From Mesotoga sp. BH458_6_3_2_1 (GTDB lineage Bacteria > Thermotogota > Thermotogae > Petrotogales > Kosmotogaceae), in assembly GCF_003664995.1 (NCBI RefSeq), contig NZ_JFHL01000026.1:62001-126000 (forward strand): a stretch of 64,000 nt of DNA, read 5' to 3'. Of this stretch, positions 9,268-16,737 are shown piece by piece (within the stretch, counting starts at the first letter, position 1; each line of letters starts with the position of its first letter). Made by a program: the position numbers and the translations under genes. Under the pieces are notes generated by a model, which saw nothing but the letters and a program-made list of their open reading frames with translations, ran no database searches and had not been told where the DNA came from.

Positions 9268-9717
9268 CTTAGATTCCTCCTAGTCCTGACGAATAAGCCG
9301 AACCAATTCAGCATCAGGACGCCAATTCAAATACATCGTGGCTAATGCGAATCTCTTTCGAAACGAAGAGACTCACCTATCTGCTTTTCATATAAATTTT
9401 AACACCAATTAACATTCTATTATCATTCTCTACTGTGATGTTTTCATTCAGAACTTGTACTTCACGTAACATTAGTCTTCGCGAGTTTCAAATCCTACTA
9501 TTCTTATCACTGATCAAGGTTTCTTCAAGTTAGATGTAACTCTGAACATGAAGAAACCAGTTATTACATAGAGTTTCAGTACATTGTGTTGTAGAATGAT
9601 TATGAGACTCATTCTCAACAAGCAAATGTTTGTGCGACTTTCTTTCTTGATTCGTGATCTGGAATTGTTGCTGCAGCTTTATGAAATGAAAAGGCTGCAG
9701 AATTAGAGGGGTCTGCT
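9268..9717. other. Divergent intergenic region upstream of the hybrid sensor kinase
   Basis: No gene is visible. Two structured elements stand out. A TCTCTT / AAGAGA hairpin (9352-9371) lies on the side of the small minus-strand gene. A 7-bp CTGCAGC / GCTGCAG stem (9671-9677 / 9694-9700) with a 16-nt loop sits immediately before the kinase ribosome site (AGAGGGG, about 9704-9711). The second could influence kinase translation. It lacks the loop signature seen in the two downstream leaders. Confidence 0.4.
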
Positions 9718-11580
9718 ATGGAACAGTGCGTCCTGGACATCAAAGAACTAAGCAGCAATAATTCGGGCAATATCAATCTCAAGGAGATCAATCTGGAAGT
9801 CAACTCTTCCGAAGTTCACGCACTTGTGGGGGAGTATGGCGCCGGAAAGGAACTTGTCGTCAGCATCCTCACTGGAGCTGAGAAGAAGATTTCCGGGAGA
9901 GTATTTTTTGATGGAATAGATGTTACGGGCAAAATGAAGGTTGGAGGTTCGACAGATGTTCTGTTCCTCCTTGAAGAACCGATGGTCGCAGAGGGTTTGA
10001 CCGTGGCGGAGAACATGTACGTGTTGAGGAGTCATAGCAATGTGATCAAACTGATCAACCATTCAAAGATAAATCGTGCTGTGAAAGAGCTCATTGCAAG
10101 ATTCGACCTCGGCATTTCAGAGAAGACTCACGTGTATAAGCTTTCTACCGAGGAGAAGAAGCTTATAGAGCTTCTGAGACTGTGTATTTACGAGCCACGG
10201 CTAGTGGTTCTGTATGAACCCACTGCTAATCTTGGCTCCAAGTCTCAGGACCTTCTTCTTAGAATACTGAATGAACTTAAGGGGAAGGGGACTGGAATAC
10301 TTTACGTTACAAATAAGTGGGACGAGGCACTGAAGTACTCAGACAGAATCAGCGTTCTGTCGGAGGGAGTGCTTTGCGGAACTCTAAGCTCAGAAGAGGC
10401 AAAAGACAAGCCGGAGAAGCTTTTGAAACTTATACTTGGCTGGAAGAAATCAGATTCAACGAAACGCGAGGCCGAGGAAATAGAAACCGAAGATATAATT
10501 GATGCAGTTTTGAGGGCGGCCGAGTACCTTACTTCGAACTATGAAATCAACGATGTCTTGAAAATGCTTGAAAATTATACCTGCAAGATAATGGAATCTG
10601 ATTCGTGTTATGTGTACCTGGTTGACGAAAAGACCAGGACAATCATGGATACAATAAAACATAAGGAAACCGAGTCAATAGAAGCCGTTCTCAACGATGA
10701 AGTTGTTATGCGAATAATGGACAACAAGAAGCTATTTGTTTCCAATTTTGACGATGTTCTCTTCGAAAAGCTCTTCAAGAGCATTCGAAATACCGAGACA
10801 ATCGTTTGCGACCCAGTCTCCGTTAGATCTCACCACACCGCTTTGTTTCAGGTGGGCTATCGTAAATACTATGAACCAAATGAAAAGCAGAAGAAGATAT
10901 TTCATACGCTCTCGAGGCAAGTCGCTCTTGCAATAGATAATACGAGACTTATGGGAAGCTCGGTGCTGCTTCAGGAAAGTCACCACAGGATAAAGAACAA
11001 CCTTCAGACTATTGTAAGTCTCATAAATATTCAGAAAAGGAGTTTCGAAAAAAAGACAGACAACGAAGTCGAGGATCTGCTGGACAATGTCGTTTCCAGG
11101 GTGAAAAGCATAGCCGCCGTTCATGATCTCCTTTCTAACGACGAACTGGGCAGAAGTATAATAAACCTGAAGAGTCTTGTAGATACTATCGTACGTTTCA
11201 ACATAGTTGACGGCACTCTCCAGGTAAGGAAAGATCTTGACGACATCTTCATACCGTACGACAAAGCTAGCGGAATCTCACTGACAATAAGCGAACTGAT
11301 AAACAATTGTGTGAAACACGCTTTTAAAGATATTGATAGCGGGTTGATATCGATTTCCTGCAAGAGCTTTGACGATAATGTGGAAATAATCGTGGAGGAC
11401 AACGGCGCGGGATTTCCCAACAGATCCTTTTCAGCAAAAGACGAGAAACTGGGGCTTTCGCTTGCGAGATCCATCGTCGAGAATCAGTTCGACGGTACTC
11501 TTGAGATCGCCTCGGAAAAAGGAGCAAAAGTAAAGATCTTAATTCCAAAAGAGAGCCTGTTGCTCACGAGAGGCTCATAA
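9718..11580 (+). CDS. Hybrid sensor kinase: degenerate sugar-ABC ATPase domain, GAF, HisKA_2, HATPase
   Basis: A 620-residue cytoplasmic protein with no membrane segment. Residues 1-235 align in pattern with the first nucleotide-binding domain of CUT2 sugar ABC ATPases but lack key residues. The Walker A reads GEYGAGKEL (~38-46) where GxxGxGKST is expected. The signature loop reads LSTEEKK (~142), and Walker B reads LVVLYEPT (~162) with Tyr replacing Asp. Residues ~255-410 look like a GAF domain. Next is a HisKA_2 dimerisation/phosphoacceptor motif, ESHHRIKNNLQ (likely His422), then an HATPase_c domain with ELINNCVKHAF (N box) and DNGAGF. HisKA_2 kinases are known partners of ANTAR regulators, and one follows 51 bp downstream. 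I infer that the pseudo-ATPase docks on or senses the adjacent sugar transporters. ATG 9718 has AGAGGGG upstream. Confidence 0.85.
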   Translation: MEQCVLDIKELSSNNSGNINLKEINLEVNSSEVHALVGEYGAGKELVVSILTGAEKKISGRVFFDGIDVTGKMKVGGSTDVLFLLEEPMVAEGLTVAENMYVLRSHSNVIKLINHSKINRAVKELIARFDLGISEKTHVYKLSTEEKKLIELLRLCIYEPRLVVLYEPTANLGSKSQDLLLRILNELKGKGTGILYVTNKWDEALKYSDRISVLSEGVLCGTLSSEEAKDKPEKLLKLILGWKKSDSTKREAEEIETEDIIDAVLRAAEYLTSNYEINDVLKMLENYTCKIMESDSCYVYLVDEKTRTIMDTIKHKETESIEAVLNDEVVMRIMDNKKLFVSNFDDVLFEKLFKSIRNTETIVCDPVSVRSHHTALFQVGYRKYYEPNEKQKKIFHTLSRQVALAIDNTRLMGSSVLLQESHHRIKNNLQTIVSLINIQKRSFEKKTDNEVEDLLDNVVSRVKSIAAVHDLLSNDELGRSIINLKSLVDTIVRFNIVDGTLQVRKDLDDIFIPYDKASGISLTISELINNCVKHAFKDIDSGLISISCKSFDDNVEIIVEDNGAGFPNRSFSAKDEKLGLSLARSIVENQFDGTLEIASEKGAKVKILIPKESLLLTRGS

Positions 11581-11631
11581 GAATTATTGGCGATTATGTG
11601 CTAGACCTAGCCGAAAGGGGAGTCAATTGCT

Positions 11632-12225
11632 ATGGACAATTCTTTAAACATACTTATTGCAGAAGACGAGTACATAGTCCTGAGAGGTCTTAAGGAAACA
11701 CTAATTGGCCTCGGTCATAAAGTTATAGGAGAGGTTATGGATGGAGAGACATTTGTGAAACTGGCACTTGAAACGGATCCAGACTTACTGATAGTAGATG
11801 TAAACCTACCCGCACTAAGCGGAATCGAAGCGATTGAAAGAATTGGAAAAGTGAAACTCGTACCCTCGATAATCGTTACGGGTTACAGCAGCGAAGAAAC
11901 CGTTAAGCGCGCGAACTCTGCAGGGGTCTTCAACTATCTCGTAAAACCCGTTGATGAGAAGGAACTCAAGCCCGCAATTGAGATTGCTATGGGTCGATTC
12001 AAAGAGTTCATGCTTCTCAAAAAGGAGCTCCATGAGCAGGAAGAAGCTCTAGAGGCTAGAAAACTTATAGAAAGGGCTAAAGGGATTTTAATGGACCGTA
12101 ACGGAATCAGAGAGTCAGAGGCAATGAAGTTGCTACAGAAGATCAGTAGAGACAGGAATTTGAAGCTCGTTGCAGTTGCAAAGGAAATCATAGAAGCCGA
12201 CAACACTTTGCATTACGGAATCTAG
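11632..12225 (+). CDS. Response regulator with ANTAR RNA-binding output (transcription antiterminator)
   Basis: A 197-residue two-component regulator. The REC domain (1-120) has the acidic pair EDE (11-13), phospho-acceptor Asp56 in LLIVDVNLP, a TGYS segment and Lys in YLVKPVDE. A coiled linker leads to an ANTAR domain (~135-190) with the typical RAKGILMDRNGIRESEAMKL helix and a following helix of conserved pattern. ANTAR proteins of the EutV/NasR/AmiR type bind paired hexaloop hairpins in nascent mRNA and prevent terminator formation. The hybrid kinase directly upstream is the likely phosphodonor. Matching leader structures occur at 12386-12468 and 21197-21285, so both sugar operons are likely targets. 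AAGGGG precedes ATG 11632. Confidence 0.92.
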   Translation: MDNSLNILIAEDEYIVLRGLKETLIGLGHKVIGEVMDGETFVKLALETDPDLLIVDVNLPALSGIEAIERIGKVKLVPSIIVTGYSSEETVKRANSAGVFNYLVKPVDEKELKPAIEIAMGRFKEFMLLKKELHEQEEALEARKLIERAKGILMDRNGIRESEAMKLLQKISRDRNLKLVAVAKEIIEADNTLHYGI

Positions 12226-12385
12226 GTTCGCAGTTCCTGCTATTCGGAATACGCGAATGATTGAGCTTTTCTATCATAATTGCTGTTAAAGACTCTTAGA
12301 TCTAATAGAGCTCGCGAGATCGGATTTTGTATTGGGTGTTCTTCTGTGCATAATTGTCTCGTAGATATCTGAAAAGCGAATATAG

Positions 12386-12468
12386 TTGCGGCGATACTTA
12401 TGGTTGGTATTGCTTAGCAAAGGAAGATAAAGGTTATGGGTGCCTGATTACTGCAGGCACCCTTTTTT
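12386..12468 (+). promoter_or_regulatory. ANTAR-type two-hairpin antiterminator leader plus terminator (first sugar operon)
   Basis: Hairpin P1 has stem GCGATACT (12391-12398) pairing with GGTATTGC (12406-12413); an outer TTGC/GCAA pairing extends it to 12386-12420, and its loop contains ATGGTT. P2 has AGGT (12431-12434) pairing with GCCT (12442-12445) around a loop with ATGGGT. Both loops have A at position 1 and G at position 4, the conserved ANTAR contacts. A strong terminator, GGGTGCCTG (12438-12446) with CAGGCACCC (12454-12462) and TTTTTT, shares its 5' arm with P2, so P2 and terminator exclude each other. The element lies between the regulator gene and the cupin-led operon. Pairings were worked out by eye. 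Confidence 0.85.
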
Positions 12469-12557
12469 GTTTTGGAAGTCTCTGAGATTCAGTTTTTGGA
12501 AAATAGATAACTGTTCACTGTGTGAGCAAAAGAATCTAAGAATGGAGGAGAGAGATT

Positions 12558-13196
12558 ATGGCAGTAGTTGATGTAAAACTGGAAAAACTGAGTGAAGTAA
12601 GTATGAGAGATTTCAGTACCTTTGGCAGAATCATTGGTAGAGATGAAGACACGGAAGAAGGCAAGTATGAGTTGCATCCCGTGGACGCAAAAGCCGCAGT
12701 CGAAAATAGCATGATCAAGGCTTACTGGGATCTAGTTCCTTTCAAGGACAACAAAGAAGACCGATTCTCAATGGGAATGCTTTTCGTTTATCCAAAGCCA
12801 ATAGGGGAAATCCTTAACTGGACAGAAGTTCATTATGAAACTCTTGAGTTCTTTTTCCCTCTGGGTGGAAAACAGTTCATATTCGTTCTTGCGCCGAAAT
12901 CGAAGATCCCCGAAGCCGAAAAGACCAGAGCCTTCCTTATAGGACCGAATGAAGGAGTCCTTCTGAACAAAGGGACATGGCATTACCCGCCTTTCGCAAT
13001 TGATGGTCCTACCCCCGTTTTGATGCCTCGCTTTGGAAAACTTGGAGAAATCACGGGCGACGTAACCGAGGCCTATGGAAAGAAATGGGAGACTCCCGTT
13101 GGAAACCGTTATTTCAAAGGACAACTGCACGCATTGAAGACCGATTACTACGGCGAAGGTTACGGAGGCGAATACAAGATAAGAATCATTCTTTGA
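12558..13196 (+). CDS. Ureidoglycolate-lyase-like (AllA family) cupin protein
   Basis: A soluble 212-residue protein resembling the AllA cupin family: a central HYETLEFFFPLGGKQFIFVLAP strand pair, then GVLLNKGTWHYPPFAI, where the buried His and Trp-His resemble the AllA active-site region, and a closing LMPRFGKL. AllA enzymes cleave ureidoglycolate. No other purine-degradation gene is present, and this gene leads a sugar-transport/kinase operon, so I expect a related lyase, isomerase or mutarotase-like step on a sugar or sugar acid. GGAGGAGAG precedes ATG 12558, directly after the antiterminator leader. The fold family is likely; the activity is inferred. Confidence 0.7.
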   Translation: MAVVDVKLEKLSEVSMRDFSTFGRIIGRDEDTEEGKYELHPVDAKAAVENSMIKAYWDLVPFKDNKEDRFSMGMLFVYPKPIGEILNWTEVHYETLEFFFPLGGKQFIFVLAPKSKIPEAEKTRAFLIGPNEGVLLNKGTWHYPPFAIDGPTPVLMPRFGKLGEITGDVTEAYGKKWETPVGNRYFKGQLHALKTDYYGEGYGGEYKIRIIL

Positions 13197-13293
13197 TTCC
13201 TTTGTTTGAAGGGAGGTTGGCACAAAGAAAAAAAGCTATTCGTGTGAATGTTTCGATCTATGAGAGTACTTCTTTTGAAGGAGGATGGTACAG

Positions 13294-14646
13294 GTGAAAA
13301 AGCTCAGTGTTCTGTTAATTGTTGTTATTGCTTTGTTTGGTGTTACTGCACTTTCAACGGAAACAATGGTATGCACGTATTCACAGATGGCAAACGACTT
13401 CTTCCTTACCTTTGACAAAGGCGCAAGGGAGGCTGTCGAGGCTCTTGGAAACATGTACATAGCAGCCAGCGACGACAGGAGCCCCGAAAAGTTCCTGTTC
13501 CAAATCGAGTCTTTCGCTGCCGCCGGTGTCAAGATGATATTTGGTTACTCCCCAACAATCGAATCTGTTATTCAGGCATCGAACTTCGTTAACAGAGAGA
13601 AAGTCTATTACGCAAACATTCTCGAGATAGCCGACTGGTGGACTCCGCTGGATGCAGGCCCATACTACGGTCAATTCATTGGACCTGACGCTTATGTCGA
13701 TGGTTATCTTGGCGGACTAGAAATGGGCAGACTTCTCAACGGAGAAGGCGAGACCTGCATTCTCTGGGGATTCCCCGGTTCCAAAGCAGGTAACGACAGA
13801 GCAAGAGGTTACAAATCCGCTCTTATGGAGAACTTCCCGAACATCACGGTTATCGGTGAGGAATATGCAGACTTCATAAGAGACAAGGGATACTCTGTTA
13901 CCAAAGACTGGATCGCAAAGTTCGGTGACAGGATAGACGGTATTTTTGGCACTGCGACAAGCATGAATGTTGGCGCGGCAATTGCCTGTGAAGAGGCCGG
14001 ATTGGACCATGTTTTCCAGGTCACAACCGACGCTAACAAGTCCAACCTCGTCGATATCCAAGATGGAAGTCTCGACGTTGTCGCTGGAATCTACGGATTC
14101 TGGATGGCCGGAAGACAGGCCGTTACTGTATACGACATGAAGAACGGCTGGAAACCAACCATTCCTGAAACGATGATGTCAACTATGCAGACCTTCATTA
14201 CTCCTGAAAACGTTGACTGGTACATCGAGACTTTCGGACAGGAAGGACCATACGACTACGACTGGAAGATGATGTCAAGAACGCTTCATCCAAACGACTG
14301 GGATCCACAGGGTCTTCTCGTTCCGATATACCCAGAGAGATTCACCAACTGGATTTACCTAGACAAGCCCAGGGGTTACGAAGTTCCCAAGGAATACAAG
14401 GACGCTATGGAATCCGGTCTTTACCAGGAGATCTACGAGCTTTACCTTGACAAGTTCACCGCTGCATGGGTTGTCCCTCCATTCGAGAGCTCCCCATACA
14501 ACTACGTATTCGTAGCGAACAACCTGGAAGAGGGTCTCAGAGCAGATATCGTTAAGAGAATGGAAAACGATGTGCTTGTTCATGAAGTGATTGACGTTCC
14601 TTACCGCTTTGATATTCCGGGTTTTGGAGAAGGATGTAATAACTAA
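13294..14646 (+). CDS. Sugar ABC transporter substrate-binding protein (CUT2 type)
   Basis: An exported periplasmic-binding protein of the Peripla_BP_4 class, about 450 residues. The signal peptide is VKKLSVLLIVVIALFGVTAL. Two lobes follow, with recognisable RbsB-like segments such as FDKGAREAVEALG, FGYSPTIESVI and DGIFGTATSMNVGAA. It is longer than RbsB (about 300 residues) because of a roughly 100-residue C-terminal extension rich in Trp and Tyr. GTG 13294 is preferred over ATG 13285, since AAGGAGG ends at 13284, touching the ATG but 9 nt from the GTG. It is the second gene of the operon and feeds the two permeases and the ATPase downstream. Confidence 0.85.
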   Translation: MKKLSVLLIVVIALFGVTALSTETMVCTYSQMANDFFLTFDKGAREAVEALGNMYIAASDDRSPEKFLFQIESFAAAGVKMIFGYSPTIESVIQASNFVNREKVYYANILEIADWWTPLDAGPYYGQFIGPDAYVDGYLGGLEMGRLLNGEGETCILWGFPGSKAGNDRARGYKSALMENFPNITVIGEEYADFIRDKGYSVTKDWIAKFGDRIDGIFGTATSMNVGAAIACEEAGLDHVFQVTTDANKSNLVDIQDGSLDVVAGIYGFWMAGRQAVTVYDMKNGWKPTIPETMMSTMQTFITPENVDWYIETFGQEGPYDYDWKMMSRTLHPNDWDPQGLLVPIYPERFTNWIYLDKPRGYEVPKEYKDAMESGLYQEIYELYLDKFTAAWVVPPFESSPYNYVFVANNLEEGLRADIVKRMENDVLVHEVIDVPYRFDIPGFGEGCNN

Positions 14647-14683
14647 GCACCTTATGATTCTAAAAAAACACTTTTGAATGCTG

Positions 14684-14725
14684 GAGTAGACTGTTCCAGC
14701 TCACAGGGAATCAGTCTACTCTTTC
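14684..14725 (+). other. Intra-operon hairpin between binding protein and permease genes
   Basis: GAGTAGACTG (14684-14693) pairs with CAGTCTACTC (14712-14721), and the stem continues inward with TTCC/GGAA around one bulge. It is followed by TTTCT. Such structures after binding-protein genes commonly protect the upstream mRNA or cause partial termination, giving more binding protein than membrane subunits. Confidence 0.7.
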
Positions 14726-14732
14726 TGGAAGG

Positions 14733-15717
14733 ATGAGGAATTTGGCTCTCAAAAATCTCTTGAAAAAAGGACTTAAAACAGAGAACCTTATTGAAGTACT
14801 TCCTTACTTCTTGCTTGCTGGAATCTTTGTGTTTTTCGCAATCTCATATCCGCCGTTTGCAAGAATAAGGAACATCACAGGCATTCTGACAGTCTCGAGC
14901 GTCTTCCTTCTGGTGGCCGCCGGAGAGACTTTTCCCATACTCATGGGGAGCATAGATCTCTCTGTGGGCGCCATGCTTTCATCGTCAGCGATTGTTGCCG
15001 CTTACTTCTTTCCTCAGGGTGGATTAGGGATGATAGTTCTTGCGATAGTCGTAGGATTCCTTTCGGGACTGGTTAACGGTCTACTGGTAGTACTTCTGAA
15101 ACTTCCGTCTTTCATCGTTACACTGGCGATGATGTATGTCTATGTGGGAATAGCTACTGGTCTAACAAATGGTTATAACATATCCATTAGAAACAGGGAC
15201 TTTGCCTGGATTTCGACGGGACAGATGATTGAAGGCATTCCAAACGTCATTATTTGGTCTCTGATAGTATTTGCAGTTTTCGTATTCATAAGCAGGAAGA
15301 CAGTAGTGGGAAGATACATTTTGGCAATAGGAAGCAACGAAGAATCCGTGAAGAAAATGGGAATCAACACCAATAAATACAGGATAATCGCGTTTATGTT
15401 TTCAGGCTTGTTGGTTGGCATTGCCTCGGTTTTGCTCTCTTCATTATCTGGGAATGGCCCCGTCCAGACTTGGAGACAAATATCTCTTCAATACTCTGAT
15501 AGCCGTCGTTGTAGGTGGAACTTCTATCATGGGAGGTTCCGGTGGTTTAATGAAGACACTCATAGGGGTTCTTCTCATCAGTATGTTCGATAATGGAATG
15601 AGTCTAATTGGAAGTACATCGAATGTACAGAACATTGCAAAAGGTATACTGTTAATCGCCGCAATTTCACTCGTAATGCTTCCTCACAGAAGAGGAAGAT
15701 TACTTCTTACTAAGTAG
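14733..15717 (+). pseudogene. Sugar ABC transporter permease (CUT2), frameshifted
   Basis: A RbsC-like inner-membrane permease split by one frameshift. The first frame (14733-~15452) encodes the N-terminal part including MGSIDLSVGAM and VNGLLVVLLKLPSFIVTLAMM. It runs out of family similarity after LSSLSG and stops at 15593. The second frame resumes at GMAPSRLGDKYLFNTL and continues through VVVGGTSIMGGSGG to 15717. Removing one G from the GGG run at 15450-15452 joins the halves into a normal ~327-residue permease. The rest of the operon is intact, so a sequencing error or very recent mutation is as likely as decay. The start lies after a GGAAGG site. Confidence 0.85.
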
Positions 15718-15735
15718 GCAGGGAGGTGGATGAAG

Positions 15736-16692
15736 ATGGATAATCAAAACAGGAAGCTAAAGTTCTCACTTTCTAAGTTATGGACTCCCTTACTGCTTGT
15801 GGTTTTGTTCTTGATATTCGGTTTGCAGTATCCTACGTTCTTGTCCGTAAAGAACTTCAACAACTTGCTCGTACAGATGGCTATTCTGCTGATTGCATCG
15901 ATGGGCATGTCCATGGTCGTTCTGATGGGAAGCATAGATGTCTCTGTCGGAGCGACGATAACGATTACCGCCGTGGCTTCTGCAATGGTCAGCTCGGCAC
16001 TGGGTGGAGCATCGATTGTCGTGGGGATGCTAGTGGGGGCTCTGGTAGGTCTGATAAACGGTCTTCTGGCTACTTTCCTCAAAATTCCGACGTTTCTATC
16101 TACTATCGCTATGATGGGAATCTTAAATGGAACTGCAGTCTTAATACTTAAAGGTTCTCCTTACAACGTCCATTCAGAATCCTTTTTGGCAGTCGCAAGA
16201 GGCAGCTTTCTAGGTGGCATATCGAACTTGATCACTATACCAATCATTGTAGTGCTTATAACCATAATAATAACCAAAAAGACAGTGCTTGGCAGAATGA
16301 TTTACGCTATTGGCAACAACGAGTATGTATGCCAGTATTCAGGGATCAGTGTTGTAAAGATTCAGACTTTTGTATTCATGATTCATGGTTCGCTCGTAGG
16401 GCTAGCCGGTGCTCTTGATGCATCTATGCTTGAAGCCGCTTGCCCATACTGCGGGGATACCTATACCTTGCCAGTGATTGCGATAGTTGTCATGGGTGGC
16501 ATTCCTCTTAGCGGAGGCCGGGGAGGACCAATCGGCACAGTCCTTGGAGCGATGCTGGTTACCGTTCTGATAAGCGGCTTGAATTTCATGGGCGTTACAC
16601 CCGAGTTCAGAAATGTCGCCATGGGCGCTCTAATAATTGCCGGTGCGCTCATGTCCAATGTCGGAAGACCAAAGATAATCACCGTTAAGTAA
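15736..16692 (+). CDS. Sugar ABC transporter permease (CUT2), second subunit
   Basis: An integral inner-membrane permease of ~318 residues with the BPD_transp_2 pattern: MGSIDVSVGATITI near residue 70, VGLINGLLATFLKIPTFLSTIAMM, then a cytoplasmic GRMIYAIGNNEYVCQYSGI loop that contacts the ATPase, and VVMGGIPLSGGRGG near the C-terminus. It has eight or more hydrophobic segments. It pairs with the preceding (frameshifted) permease as a likely heterodimer. ATG 15736 is preferred over ATG 15730 because GGGAGG ends at 15726. An unusual DASMLEAACPYCGDTYT segment, with two close cysteines, sits in the periplasmic loop before the last helices. Confidence 0.88.
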   Translation: MDNQNRKLKFSLSKLWTPLLLVVLFLIFGLQYPTFLSVKNFNNLLVQMAILLIASMGMSMVVLMGSIDVSVGATITITAVASAMVSSALGGASIVVGMLVGALVGLINGLLATFLKIPTFLSTIAMMGILNGTAVLILKGSPYNVHSESFLAVARGSFLGGISNLITIPIIVVLITIIITKKTVLGRMIYAIGNNEYVCQYSGISVVKIQTFVFMIHGSLVGLAGALDASMLEAACPYCGDTYTLPVIAIVVMGGIPLSGGRGGPIGTVLGAMLVTVLISGLNFMGVTPEFRNVAMGALIIAGALMSNVGRPKIITVK

Positions 16693-16737
16693 TCTTTGAT
16701 TCCAATAGGTGAGACAAAGAATGCGAGGTTTATCTGT

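Noticed and set aside
12386-12468. Metabolite riboswitch
   Set aside because: Two short hairpins with matching loops plus an overlapping terminator, next to an ANTAR gene, fit a protein-dependent antiterminator better; no known riboswitch core is visible.
12558-13196. Purine (allantoin) degradation operon
   Set aside because: Only the AllA-like fold points to this; every neighbour is a sugar transporter or ketose kinase gene.
15415-15717. Separate small membrane protein gene
   Set aside because: It is the C-terminal part of the frameshifted permease and matches its family continuously.
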